Notes under the pieces: model-generated
The model's input: only the letters and a program-made list of their open reading frames with translations
The model's database searches: none
What the model was told of the DNA's origin: nothing
Program-made: the position numbers and the translations under genes
In this document: positions 54,001 through 61,206 of the stretch, piece by piece
How the letters are laid out: each line of letters starts with the position of its first letter
Numbering within the stretch: position 1 is the first letter of the stretch
DNA from: Streptomyces albus subsp. albus
GTDB taxonomy: Bacteria > Actinomycetota > Actinomycetes > Streptomycetales > Streptomycetaceae
Direction: 5' to 3'
Assembly: GCF_000725885.1 (NCBI RefSeq)
Contig: NZ_JODR01000020.1
Coordinates: 66,570 to 130,569 of the forward strand
Length of the DNA stretch: 64,000 bases

Positions 54001-54787
54001 GCTGTGGATCGGCGGCACCGGACTGGCCCGCGGCTACCGCGGCGCCCCCGCGGCGACGGCCGCCCGCTTCGTCACCGCCGACGGACACCGCTGGTACCGC
54101 ACCGGCGACCTCGGCCGGTACCGGCCCGGTGGAGTGCTGGAGTTCCTCGGCCGCACCGACGACCAGGTGAAGATCCGGGGCCACCGCATCGAACTGGGCG
54201 AGGTGGAGGCCGCGCTGTCCGCACACCCGGACGTGAGCCGTGCGACGGCCGCCGTCTCGGCCTCCGGCGCCGCACGCGAACTCGTCGCCGCCGTCGTCCC
54301 CGCCGACGGCTGCGACAGCACGGCGCTGCCCACCGCACTGCGGCACTGGCTGGAGGAGCGCCTTCCCCCCGCGATGGTGCCGCACCGGATCGCCGCGCTG
54401 CCCGTGCTCCCGCTGACCGCGAACGGCAAGGTGGACCGGCGCGGTGTGCCCGCTGCCGTGGCCGCAGCCGTTGGCCGGGGAGCCGGCGAGAAGGAGACAG
54501 AAGGGCGGCTCGACGCGGTCCAGCGGTCGGTGGCATCCCTGTGGGAGAGCGTCCTCGGCTGCCCGGTGCGCACACCGGAGGACAACTTCTTCACCCTCGG
54601 CGGCGACAGCGTCAAGGCGGTCCGGCTGGTCGAGCGGGCGGCGGCGGAGCTGGGGGTGCGGCTGCCCCTCGGCCGCTTCTTCGCCCGTCCGACTCTCGGC
54701 GCCTTCGCGGACCTCGCCCGCAGCCGGACGTCACCCGCGGGCGGCGAGGCGGAGCGGATGGAGGAAATGGAGGAAGGGGCCCTGTGA
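48092..54787 (+). CDS. NRPS: ArCP-Cy-A-PCP-Cy-A-PCP (starter and two elongation modules)
   Basis: A 2231-residue synthetase. Domains: aryl carrier (LGLDSI, Ser47), linker with a short repeat (about 95-118), Cy1 (DMIAADALS from 257), A1 (YTSGSTGEPKGV from 717), PCP1 (GGDSL, Ser1121), Cy2 (DNLVLDALS from 1306), A2 (FTSGSTGDPKGV from 1773) and PCP2 (GGDSV, Ser2173). A2's pocket reads DLYNLSLIWK, the cysteine code. A1 reads DLFNLGLIHK, which mixes cysteine and threonine features, so the first ring may be an oxazoline or thiazoline. No epimerase or methyltransferase domain is embedded. The acidic tail (EEMEEGAL) may dock with the synthetase at 28839. GTG start with AAGGAAG. Confidence 0.9.
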   Translation: MLTDPTDPAAAETTDLETLRARLAAVLDLPPGDLADDDNLIALGLDSITLMKLAARWRRAAPGVTFGALAADPTPAAWHALLSSAPAPHASGAPDPATAPAAAGHKDTGHKDTGHEAGGEEDTGPFPLALMQHAYWAGRSPGQRLGGVAAHFYHEFDGTGVEPGRLQAAVRSVLARHDMLRVRVLDNGTQEILDTSPWPGLHVTDLRRHTAERAAADLDRIRGTLSHRAMDIGAGEVFDVRLTLLPDGRTRTHVNLDMIAADALSLRVLLADLADAYTAGGEVPRAAPGYSFRRYQSDRAAHRAGAGRAACEADRDWWADRLDALPGPPELPAAGHDADATRVVRRHRVLSPERAAAFEARARAHGLTPALALTAVFAEVLTAWSATPSFLLNLPLFDREPLHPDVEDLVGDFTSSVLPAWDGTAPGGFAERAGRLQERFHTDAAHARHSGVEVLRDLTRRRGAPTLAPVVHTSALGLGPLFPAPVTRVFGEPVWIISQGPQVWLDAQITELDGGLLVNWDAREDAFAPGVLDAMFAAYSSLLDRLTDDATAWTSPVGDLLPDDQRRTRREANATGRPPGGGLRLHDEFFRHAAAAPGTPALLWGSGTGTGKYTYGELADRALKVAGHLRARQVGPGDLVAVSLPKGPEQAVAVLGVLAAGAAYLPVAADQPPARRERILKSAGARLLLDSLDAARTAEPLPAPLPGTPEDLAYVLYTSGSTGEPKGVEVPHAAAMCTVADLRDRLALGPGDRTLALSALEFDLSVFDLFAPLSTRGAVVCVGEPERRDAEAWLRLAHTHRATVLNCVPALLDMLLTVAEASTVDAQPAPRLPLRAVLLGGDRVTTGLAERLARQAPDCRFAGLGGTTETAIHSTWQEVRLPLPGDWDIVPYGRPLAGVRCRVVDALGRDCPDWVPGELWIGGGGVARGYRGDPERTADRFVRHGGVRWYRTGDRARYRPDGTLDFLGRTDDQVKLRGHRIEPGEVEAALATHPDVSAVVAVVLPHSRLAAAVVPAPGRLPSPAHLKEHLGTLLPPFMVPDSTVVLPELPLTRNGKTDRAAVAERVRQLAAAGTGPAAPQRHEPPRTDTERLVAAAWKDVLRIPGPGPGRTDDFFALGGDSLVATRLLTRLRADGARGTALSALFAHPVLADFAETLHLGPARPAPRPPAPDPEHRHDPFPPTDVQLAYWLGRGEEFTLGGVGCHFYREYDIPRLDVARLEEAVNRLVARHEMLRAVFDADGNQRVLAEVPRFTLQVTDAGPDPEKARAALRDTWSHHVFDPGRWPLFSIAAVRDGERVRLAVGMDNLVLDALSILTFYSELSALYADPDAALPPVDVSFRDHVLAARPDPEEQQAAEEYWDRRLDDLPPAPRLPLARDPAEVARPRFARRTATLDAAARRALEERARAHGVTPSAVLLTAYCEVLSAWSSERDLTVNLTLFDRREAHPHIARVLGDFTSLVLVGHEHRPDEAWLTGARRTQRELWQALDHRSLSAVQVLRRLARRTGQADVTMPVVFTSALGLDAGDDTAGLFTDQVYGITQTPQVWLDHQAVERRTFEGTVIDLHWDAVEELFPDGVLDAMFEAYTAHLRRLLEADWNAPRPVGLPPAQRAARDEANDTAAPQRETCLHAPFFRNAIANPDAPALLADGTHPPVTYGELSLRARRIAALLTAHGVREGEPVAVCLPKGPDQIAAVLGVLAASAAYVPVGIDQPRVRRDRIVTRAGARLVLTAEATGEEWPAVPLPLTDADRHEPVAAPAAAAPDQLAYIVFTSGSTGDPKGVEITHGAAANTVEDVNERYGVGPDDRVLAVSALDFDLSVYDVFGLLSAGGALVTVAEEERRDAQRWADLCVRHQVTVWNTVPALLDMLLTVAEHQPGRVPGALRLALLSGDWIGLDLPGRLSALVPDCRLVGLGGATEASIWSNAHDIAGPLAGWPSIPYGRPLRNQRYRVVDPANGEDRPDWVPGELWIGGTGLARGYRGAPAATAARFVTADGHRWYRTGDLGRYRPGGVLEFLGRTDDQVKIRGHRIELGEVEAALSAHPDVSRATAAVSASGAARELVAAVVPADGCDSTALPTALRHWLEERLPPAMVPHRIAALPVLPLTANGKVDRRGVPAAVAAAVGRGAGEKETEGRLDAVQRSVASLWESVLGCPVRTPEDNFFTLGGDSVKAVRLVERAAAELGVRLPLGRFFARPTLGAFADLARSRTSPAGGEAERMEEMEEGAL
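48405..48434 (+). repeat. 15-base tandem repeat in the ArCP-Cy linker
   Basis: CACAAGGACACCGGC occurs twice in tandem, followed by a diverged copy starting CATGAGG, and encodes GHKDTGHKDTGHE. It lies in the flexible linker after the aryl carrier domain and looks like replication slippage that lengthened the linker. Confidence 0.6.
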
Positions 54788-54832
54788 CCCCCTGAGCAGG
54801 GCCCGCAGGCCGCGCAACGCGGTGCCGCGGAC

Positions 54833-54863
54833 GCTCCCCCGTGCGGGCCGCTCACGGGGGAGC
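54833..54863 (+). terminator. Terminator of the metallophore operon
   Basis: GCTCCCCCGTG and its perfect complement (11-base arms, 9-base loop) lie about 45 bases after the NRPS stop and just before the RNase H-like gene. Confidence 0.65.
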
Positions 54864-54884
54864 GGGGCCTGGCATGATCGAGGG

Positions 54885-55580
54885 ATGCCTGAACGTATGG
54901 TCGCGGCCTGTGACGGTGCCGCCAAGATCAACCCCGGGCCCGCGGGCTGGGCCTGGGTGCTCGCTGACCCCGCGGGCACACCGCAGCGCTGGGAGTCGGG
55001 CCCGCTGGGCCGGACGACCAACAACGTCGCCGAGCTGACGGCCCTCGCCCAGCTCCTGGAGGCCACCGATCCGGCGGTACCGCTGGAGATCCGGATGGAC
55101 TCGCAGTACGCGATGAACGCGGTCACCAAATGGATTGCGGGGTGGAAGCGCAACGGCTGGCAGACCGCGTCGAAGAAGCCCGTGGCCAACAAGGAGCTGG
55201 TCGTCCGCATCGACGCCCTGCTCGAAGGGCGCGACGTGGTCTTCCGGCATGTGCTCGCCCACCAGGTGAACGGTGACCCGCTCAACGCGATCGCCGACGC
55301 CGCCGCCAGCGTCGCGGCCACCGAACAGGCTCCCGCCGGCACCGCGCACGGCACACCCGAGATCCCGCAGCCGAGCCCGGCGACCGAGGACAAACCGCGC
55401 GCGGCCCGCGCAGGGAAGACCGCCGGGCGTCGTCGGGGAGGCGGGAGGGCACCGGTCATCAAGGCCAGGTTCCCGGGCCGCTGCGGTCACTGCCGGTCCC
55501 CTTATGAGACGGGCGAGGAGATCACGAAGGTCGCCTCAGGCTGGGGCCACCCGGCCTGCCGCGACGGCGCCACGGCGTAA
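54885..55580 (+). CDS. RNase H-like protein with C-terminal zinc finger
   Basis: A 231-residue protein. Residues 5-145 match type I RNase H: VAACDGAAKINPGPAGWAWV (first Asp), NNVAELTAL (Glu), RMDSQYAMNAV (second Asp) and HVLAHQVNGDPLNAIAD (last acidic residue region). Such enzymes cut RNA in RNA-DNA hybrids. The C-terminus (about 195-225) has CGHCRSPY and GWGHPAC, a likely zinc finger, joined by a basic linker. The ATG at 54885 is chosen over one four codons downstream because relatives start alike. It is not part of the metallophore operon. Confidence 0.8.
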   Translation: MPERMVAACDGAAKINPGPAGWAWVLADPAGTPQRWESGPLGRTTNNVAELTALAQLLEATDPAVPLEIRMDSQYAMNAVTKWIAGWKRNGWQTASKKPVANKELVVRIDALLEGRDVVFRHVLAHQVNGDPLNAIADAAASVAATEQAPAGTAHGTPEIPQPSPATEDKPRAARAGKTAGRRRGGGRAPVIKARFPGRCGHCRSPYETGEEITKVASGWGHPACRDGATA

Positions 55581-55608
55581 CGGGGGGGCGGTTGCCGCCC
55601 CGGTGCCG

Positions 55609-55643
55609 CGGGTGCTGCCCGAACTGTGCGCGGGCAGCACCCG
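55609..55643. terminator. Bidirectional hairpin terminator between convergent genes
   Basis: CGGGTGCTGCCCG and its complement (13-base arms, 9-base loop) sit between the RNase H-like gene and the leftward methyltransferase. Confidence 0.65.
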
Positions 55644-55687
55644 GGGCCGCCACCAAGTCCTGTGTCCGGCTGCGCCGCGCCCCCTCG

Positions 55688-56467
55688 TCAGGAGGAAGCC
55701 GGTGAGGGCTTGTCGGCGTGCAGAAGCCGCATGCCGCCGGGGCCCGTGGTGTCCGAGCGGACGCGCAGACCCGCCTCGCGGCACTGTCCGGCCAGCCACG
55801 ACGGCCCGATGCGCAGCTTGGGATAGCTGCCGGCCCGCATCTGCCACGATGCGCCGGTGCGGGTGTGGAGCACGTCGTGCACCGTCACCGTCTCCTCGTC
55901 GCGGTATTCGAGGAAACAGGTGAGGATCCGGTCCGCGTCGGCGCGTACGGGGATGAAGCGGTCCGTGCCGTGCAACTCGCCGGTGAGATCACGGTAGGCG
56001 GCGACGAAGTGGCCGCCCGGGCACAGGGCGCGGGCGATGTCGCCCAGGAGTACGGGTATGTCGCTCCTCGCGGGCAGGTGCGGCAGGGTGTCGCCCATGC
56101 ACACCACGGCGCCGGCCGTGCCGGGTGCGACGGCCTGGGGCAGCACGGTGCGCAGATCACCGTGCACCGGGCGGACCGCCGTTGATCCGCGCGTGTGCCG
56201 CGCCAGTTCGTCCAGCAGTTCGCGGCTGGTGTCCACGGCGAGCACGGGGGCGAAGCCGAGCCGGGCCAGGGCCAGCGTCTGTGCTCCCGGGCCGCAGCCC
56301 AGATCGACGGCAGTGGTGCCTTCGGCGGAGGGGGCCAGGCCGAGCTCCGTGAAGAGACCGGCCTGACGCTCGGCGAGTTGCCCGACGTCGCCGCCGATCA
56401 TCCAGGTGTAGTGCTCGGCCAGGAGCCGGTCGTAGTGCTCGACGGCGGTGCTCACAGCGGAAGTCAT
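55688..56467 (-). CDS. SAM-dependent class I methyltransferase
   Basis: The 259-residue protein has SAM motif I AVDLGCGPGAQTLALARLG (about residue 55), an acidic Asp in LAVDTSREL and motif PGGHFVAAYRDL. It follows a MarR regulator with only one base between stop and start, so they are co-transcribed and coupled. The substrate is unknown. It is unrelated to the MT domains of the synthetases. Confidence 0.8.
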   Translation of the reverse strand: MTSAVSTAVEHYDRLLAEHYTWMIGGDVGQLAERQAGLFTELGLAPSAEGTTAVDLGCGPGAQTLALARLGFAPVLAVDTSRELLDELARHTRGSTAVRPVHGDLRTVLPQAVAPGTAGAVVCMGDTLPHLPARSDIPVLLGDIARALCPGGHFVAAYRDLTGELHGTDRFIPVRADADRILTCFLEYRDEETVTVHDVLHTRTGASWQMRAGSYPKLRIGPSWLAGQCREAGLRVRSDTTGPGGMRLLHADKPSPASS

Positions 56468-56468
56468 G

Positions 56469-56981
56469 TCAGTCCCTTCCAGGGGATCGCGGAGCGCTGG
56501 GCGTACCGGCGACCGCGGACAGGCCGGTGCGCACCCACGCGGCCAGGTCGGCCAGATGGATGTTGGTGCGGGCGGCGTCGAGGGCGCTGCCGAGCGCGGC
56601 GCGGTAGGTGGGTGTGGCCTGTGCGTAGCGTTCCCGGCCCTCGGCGGTGATGAGGGCGGTGACGGCACGCCCGTCCCCGGCCCCGGGGGCACGTGCGGCC
56701 AGCCCCTGGGTCTCCAGCCGGCCCACCAGGCGTGTCACGGTGCTGTCCTTCAGGCCGATGCGGTCGGCGAGTTCGCTCATGCGCATCGCCTCGCCGTCCT
56801 GCGCCCGGCTCAGCGCGCAGAGCGCCCGGTACTCGGAAAGCGGCAGCCCGTGCCGCCGCTGCAGCGTGGTGTCCAGGTGCTTCTCGACGCGGCCGAGCAG
56901 CCGCACGGCCATGCACCACCGGTCGTCCTCCTCGTCACCGGCGGGTGCCGAGGAGAGGCCATCCATGACGAGACCATCCAT
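56469..56981 (-). CDS. MarR-family transcriptional regulator
   Basis: A 170-residue winged-helix regulator (ADRIGLKDSTVTRLVGRLETQGLAARAPGAGDGRAV is the DNA-binding core and wing, about residues 60-100) flanked by dimerisation helices. Two ATGs five codons apart (56981 and 56966) lie in a short DNA repeat; either may be used. It is followed directly by a methyltransferase gene. A perfect palindrome just upstream is probably its own operator, so the pair should be self-repressed until a ligand binds. Confidence 0.85.
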   Translation of the reverse strand: MDGLVMDGLSSAPAGDEEDDRWCMAVRLLGRVEKHLDTTLQRRHGLPLSEYRALCALSRAQDGEAMRMSELADRIGLKDSTVTRLVGRLETQGLAARAPGAGDGRAVTALITAEGRERYAQATPTYRAALGSALDAARTNIHLADLAAWVRTGLSAVAGTPSAPRSPGRD

Positions 56982-56996
56982 GCGCCGGAGCCTACA

Positions 56997-57012
56997 TTGC
57001 TTGCACAAGCAA
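56997..57012. promoter_or_regulatory. Perfect palindromic operator of the MarR gene
   Basis: TTGCTTGCACAAGCAA (7-base arms, 2-base centre) lies 15 bases upstream of the first MarR ATG. Length and symmetry fit MarR dimer sites. The position suggests control of the MarR/methyltransferase pair. Confidence 0.65.
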
Positions 57013-57137
57013 GGACCAGCCCTCGCGGAGAAGCCGCCAACTCCCTCCCGCACGGGTGAAGGAGCGCGGGCCGGCCGGCGAACCCCCAGCGGAGCCCGCC
57101 CGCTCACTGCCTGGGCCCGCTTCGTACAGTGGGCGCC

Positions 57138-58436
57138 ATGTCGGCTGAATCCCCCCTCATCCAGAGCCTGCGCACGGCGGTGGCCGCCGCGCCCCAGGAC
57201 GTACCGCTGCGGCTGCACCTCGCCCAACTGCTCCTGGAAGCGGGCGCGGCCGACGCCGCCGTCGCCGAAGCAGCCGTGGCCCTGCAGCACGCGCCCGGGG
57301 ACCCACAGGCCCGCGCGCTGATGGCCCGGGCGATGGGGACCACGGCACCCGGAACCGCGACGCCTGCGCCCGTGAACCCCGCGGCCTCGACGCCCGCGCC
57401 CGCAGCGCCCGCATCCTCTACGCCCGCGCCGCAGCGCGGATTCGACTGGAAGGCCGCCGAGGAACAGATCGGCGACGCCGTCCCGCCGCGCTTCGTCGAA
57501 CCGGAGGCCCCCCTCACCGAGGACGGCAGCGGTGACCCCGGCGACGCCGCCGCGTGGGACGTCGAGGTCCCCGGCGCGGTGCGCCTTGCCGACGTCGGCG
57601 GCCTGCAAGAGGTCAAGGACCGGCTGGAGGCGGCGTTCCTCGCCCCGCTGCGCAACCCGGAGCTGCGCCGGCTGTACGGCAAGAGCCTGCGCGGCGGACT
57701 CCTGCTGTACGGGCCTCCCGGCTGCGGCAAGACATTCGTGGCGCGGGCCGTCGCGGGTGAACTCGGCGCCAAGTTCCTGTCGGTGTCCGTCAACGACGTC
57801 CTCGACATGTGGATCGGCAACTCCGAACGCAACATGCACGAGGTCTTCGAGACCGCCCGGCGGCAGGCCCCGTGCGTCGTCTTCCTCGACGAACTGGACG
57901 CCCTGGGCGGCAAACGCTCACGGACCCACTCCAGCGGCATGCGCAACACCGTCAACCAGCTCCTCACCGAACTGGACGGTGTGGACGCCGCCGCCAACGA
58001 GGGCGTCTTCGTACTGGGCGCCACCAACGTCCCCTGGGACGTCGACCTCGCCCTGCGGCGCCCCGGCCGGTTCGACCGCACACTGCTGGTGCTGCCGCCC
58101 GACGCGCCGGCCCGCGAGGCGATCCTCCGCCACCATCTGCGCGACCGTCCCATCGAGAACGTCGAGCTGGGCAAGCTGGTGAAGCTCACCGAGGGCTTCT
58201 CCGGGGCGGACCTTGCGCACCTGTGCGAGTCGGCCGCCGAGAGCGCCCTGCTCGACTCGGCCCGCACCGGCACCGTCCGCATGATCGGCATGAAGGACCT
58301 GCTCGGCGCGGCCAAGCAGCTCACCCCCTCCACCGAGCCGTGGTTCGCCTCCGCCCGCAACGTGGCGCTGTACGCGAACGAGGGCGGCCAGTACGACGAC
58401 CTCGTCGCCTACCTGAAGAGGAAGCGCAGGCTGTGA
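57138..58436 (+). CDS. AAA+ ATPase with N-terminal TPR-like region
   Basis: A 432-residue protein with an N-terminal helical repeat (about 5-65, TPR-like), a Pro/Ala linker (70-100) and one AAA+ module: GPPGCGKT (192-199), FLDELDALGG and the arginine-finger segment RRPGRFDR, then the small helical domain (GFSGADLAHLCESAAESALL). It is of the CDC48/FtsH type but has no protease or membrane domain. It is coupled by GTGA to a TPR membrane protein, so it may act as an unfoldase or remodelling motor with that partner. Confidence 0.8.
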   Translation: MSAESPLIQSLRTAVAAAPQDVPLRLHLAQLLLEAGAADAAVAEAAVALQHAPGDPQARALMARAMGTTAPGTATPAPVNPAASTPAPAAPASSTPAPQRGFDWKAAEEQIGDAVPPRFVEPEAPLTEDGSGDPGDAAAWDVEVPGAVRLADVGGLQEVKDRLEAAFLAPLRNPELRRLYGKSLRGGLLLYGPPGCGKTFVARAVAGELGAKFLSVSVNDVLDMWIGNSERNMHEVFETARRQAPCVVFLDELDALGGKRSRTHSSGMRNTVNQLLTELDGVDAAANEGVFVLGATNVPWDVDLALRRPGRFDRTLLVLPPDAPAREAILRHHLRDRPIENVELGKLVKLTEGFSGADLAHLCESAAESALLDSARTGTVRMIGMKDLLGAAKQLTPSTEPWFASARNVALYANEGGQYDDLVAYLKRKRRL

Positions 58437-59599
58437 ACACCGACCAGGACCAGTCCGTCGACCGGGCCACAGCCCTCATCGACCTCAAGCGGTACGAGGA
58501 AGCCGCCGCCGTGCTGGCCCACCGGATCGCCGAGGCACCGCAGGACGTCAGCGCCTGGCTGGAGATGGCCCGCTGCCACCTGGGGGCCGGCGAGCACCAG
58601 CGGGCCCTGGAGGCGGCCGACGAGGTGCTGCGGCTCGACCCGAAGCAGCCGGGCGCGTTCATCTACCGCTCCACCGCACTGCGGGGCCTGCACCGCATGG
58701 AGGACGCCGAGGCAGCCCTGCGCGAGGCGGTCCGGCTCGCCCCCCACTACCACCGCCCCTACGCGCTGCTCGCCGAGGTCCTCGCCTTCCGGGCCGGCCG
58801 GCTGCGCCAGCAGCCGGCGCGGGACGCGGCCGACGCGCTCTCCCGGCAGCACCAGGCGTCCGTCCTGCTGGAGGAGGCATCCCAGCTGGCCCAGGAGGGC
58901 ATCCGGCTGGGTCCCGACGATGTCGCGGCCTACATGAGTGCCTGGAAGGTCGCGGGAGTCGACGGCAACCACACGGTCACCGACCAGCTGGAGAAGGAGA
59001 TCCTGCGGATCGACCCGCAGCACCCCTTCGCCCTGGCGCAGCAGACCCGGAAGGCAGCGAACACCCCGGGGACGCGGGCGGCCGACGCGGCCGATCTGGT
59101 CGCCGACGCGCTCACGGCGGACCCCGCCTCCCCGGACATGCAGCGCGAACTGGACAGCGCCACCTACCGTCTGCTGCGCGGCACCCGCTGGCTGGCCCTG
59201 CTCTGCCTGCTGTTCACCGCCGTCGGCCTCGATCTGGCCTTCGCCCCCGAGGACCGGGCGCCGGACCCGCTGCCCCTGTCGCTCGGACAGCGGCTGTGGG
59301 ACGTGCTGCTGCTGGTCCCCGTGTGGGTGTTCGGGGCGCTGCTGCGCTACCGCAGGCGGCGTCGCGGCGTGCGGCTCAACGTACGGTCCCTGCTGCGCCG
59401 CGACGGCTGGGCCCGCCTGGCCGTCGGCCACGCGGCGGCCGTGATGGTGTGCGTCCTGGTGATCACTCTGGTGCCGTGGACCGAACGCGACGTGCCGCGC
59501 GTGATGTTCTGGGTCACCCTCGTCGCCTCGCTCCTGACGATGTACTTCGACCGGCCGTACACGCGCGCGGCACTCGCCTCGCTCCGCCGCCGCACATGA
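58433..59599 (+). CDS. TPR protein with C-terminal membrane helices
   Basis: The 388-residue protein has several tetratricopeptide repeats (about 1-220; WLEMARCHLGAGEHQRALEAADEVL and AFIYRSTALRGLHRMEDAEAALREAV are clear copies). About four hydrophobic helices follow (from TRWLALLCLLFTAVGLDLAF). It probably sits in the cytoplasmic membrane with the repeats in the cytoplasm, offering a protein-binding surface. The GTG overlaps the ATPase stop, so the two proteins are made together and likely form a complex. Confidence 0.75.
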   Translation: MNTDQDQSVDRATALIDLKRYEEAAAVLAHRIAEAPQDVSAWLEMARCHLGAGEHQRALEAADEVLRLDPKQPGAFIYRSTALRGLHRMEDAEAALREAVRLAPHYHRPYALLAEVLAFRAGRLRQQPARDAADALSRQHQASVLLEEASQLAQEGIRLGPDDVAAYMSAWKVAGVDGNHTVTDQLEKEILRIDPQHPFALAQQTRKAANTPGTRAADAADLVADALTADPASPDMQRELDSATYRLLRGTRWLALLCLLFTAVGLDLAFAPEDRAPDPLPLSLGQRLWDVLLLVPVWVFGALLRYRRRRRGVRLNVRSLLRRDGWARLAVGHAAAVMVCVLVITLVPWTERDVPRVMFWVTLVASLLTMYFDRPYTRAALASLRRRT

Positions 59600-59795
59600 C
59601 CGGGACGCCCCCGGCGGGGGCCCGCCCGGCCGCGCGGAGCCGACGAGCCGCACGGTTACGCCCATGATCGGAGGCTTGCGGGGTAATGGGTGACTTTCCG
59701 GGCAGGGTGTGACTGCTGCCGTTCCAACGTCTGCGCGAAATCGGCACACCTTTTCGTGAACTTCCTGCTCAGAGCCACCGTCAGACTTCTCAGGC

Positions 59796-59816
59796 CCCCC
59801 GCTTCCCAGGCGGGGG
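59796..59816 (+). promoter_or_regulatory. Hairpin upstream of the carboxypeptidase-like gene
   Basis: CCCCCGC and its complement (7-base arms, 7-base loop) lie 44 bases before the ATG at 59860. It could be a terminator for the upstream pair or a leader structure. I looked for a known riboswitch in the 260-base gap and saw none. Confidence 0.35.
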
Positions 59817-59859
59817 TGCTGTTTGGCCCATCTGTAAGTCACTACCTGGAGTTCTCTCC

Positions 59860-60786
59860 ATGGCTCTGAGAAAACCGAAAACCCGGCATCTCGTCATCGG
59901 CCTGACCGCCGGTGGCGCGCTGCTCGTCGGCACGCCGCTCGTGGCGTCGGCGGTCTCGGCCCCCGACGCTCCGCCGCCGGTGGCCGCCAAGGGCGCCAAG
60001 ATGCTGGACGTCAACAGCGGCGAGTCCCTCTACGACAAGGCCGGGGACACGGCGCGTCCGTTGGCCAGCACCACCAAGATCATGGTCGCGTCCGTGGTGC
60101 TCGACGACAAGACCGACCTCGACACCAAGGTCGAGGTGAAGCAGCAGTACCGCGACTACGTCACCGAGCACCACGCCAGCACGGCGGATCTGCAGACCGG
60201 TGACAAGGTCACCGTCCGGCAGCTCCTCTACGCGGCGCTGCTGCCCTCCGGTGCCGATGCCGCCTACGCCCTCGCCGACAACCTCGGCGAGGGTGACACA
60301 TCCGCCGAACGCGTCGACTCGTTCATCGACAAGATGAACGCGAAGACCAATCAGCTCGGTCTGCCCAAGACCCACTTCGAGACCTTCGACGGCACCGGTG
60401 ACGACACCAGCACACCGGAGGAGCTGACCCGGCTGGCCCGCCACGCGATGGAGAACCCGGTCTTCCGGAAGGTGGTGAGCACCAAGAAGTACAAGGGCGA
60501 GGCGCCCGCCGCCAACGGCCGCACGCGCTACTACACCTGGACCAACACCAACCAGCTGCTCGGCGCCTACCCCGGGGCCATCGGCATCAAGACCGGTACC
60601 ACCAGCAAGGCCGGCGAGTGCCTGGTCTTCGCCGCCACCCGTGGCGACAAGACCCTCGTCGGCACCGTGCTCAACAGCAAGGACCGCTACGACGACGCGG
60701 CCAAGATGCTGGACCACGGGTTCGGCACGGACCACGCGAAGGACCTGAAGCTGCGCAAGCTGCCCTCGGACAGCCAGCAGGACTAG
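59860..60786 (+). CDS. D-alanyl-D-alanine carboxypeptidase-like serine peptidase (S11)
   Basis: A 308-residue secreted protein with an N-terminal signal (about 1-33, cut near VASAVSA). The penicillin-binding motifs are present: STTK (70-73) with active Ser70, SGAD at 130 in place of the usual SxN, and KTGTTS near the C-terminus. S11 enzymes trim the terminal D-Ala of peptidoglycan stems outside the membrane. The third residue of the SxN motif is Ala instead of Asn, which may alter activity. TGGAG lies shortly before the ATG. Confidence 0.8.
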   Translation: MALRKPKTRHLVIGLTAGGALLVGTPLVASAVSAPDAPPPVAAKGAKMLDVNSGESLYDKAGDTARPLASTTKIMVASVVLDDKTDLDTKVEVKQQYRDYVTEHHASTADLQTGDKVTVRQLLYAALLPSGADAAYALADNLGEGDTSAERVDSFIDKMNAKTNQLGLPKTHFETFDGTGDDTSTPEELTRLARHAMENPVFRKVVSTKKYKGEAPAANGRTRYYTWTNTNQLLGAYPGAIGIKTGTTSKAGECLVFAATRGDKTLVGTVLNSKDRYDDAAKMLDHGFGTDHAKDLKLRKLPSDSQQD

Positions 60787-60973
60787 GCGCTTCGGTGCGA
60801 TGACCGGACAGGCCGGTAGCGGCGTGCCCGTCGACCGACGGGCAGCGGACGTCTGCGGCACCGTTGCTCCTGCATCGGACCCCGAAGAGCGGGAACGGCG
60901 GCAGGCGCGGCGTTCGTCACGGCCGTGATGCCGGGCCGTCCCGACGGATTCCCTCCTCGCGCCCGCTGGCCCG

Positions 60974-61006
60974 CGGCCGGGGCCCCGAACCAAGGGGCCC
61001 CGGCCG
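60974..61006 (+). terminator. Terminator in the 420-base gap after the carboxypeptidase-like gene
   Basis: CGGCCGGGGCCCC and its complement (13-base arms, 7-base loop) are followed by TTG. The remainder of the 60787-61206 gap shows no gene; the last 100 bases are less GC-rich (GAAACTGTGTGATGATG) and should contain the promoter of the next gene. Confidence 0.6.
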
Positions 61007-61206
61007 TTGCATGTGACGGCCGCCCCCTCCCCGGCACGACGCGTCCCCGCCCGGCAGGCCCGCCCGGCCCGGCCCACCGTGCCGCTCATCACCGCCGGCA
61101 GTGCTCTCCGTCCGGCACCACGGCCTGGGAAACGTGAAACTGTGTGATGATGCTCGAAAAAACGGCCGATTCGTGAAGGCCGGGCGTGTGGGGACGGGAG
61201 CACGTG

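Noticed and set aside
54885-55580. RNase H-like gene as part of the metallophore operon
   Set aside because: A strong hairpin separates it from the NRPS gene and its function is unrelated.
59640-59859. c-di-AMP (ydaO-type) riboswitch before the carboxypeptidase-like gene
   Set aside because: Such riboswitches precede many Streptomyces cell-wall enzyme genes, but I could not find the conserved core; only one 7-base hairpin is clear.
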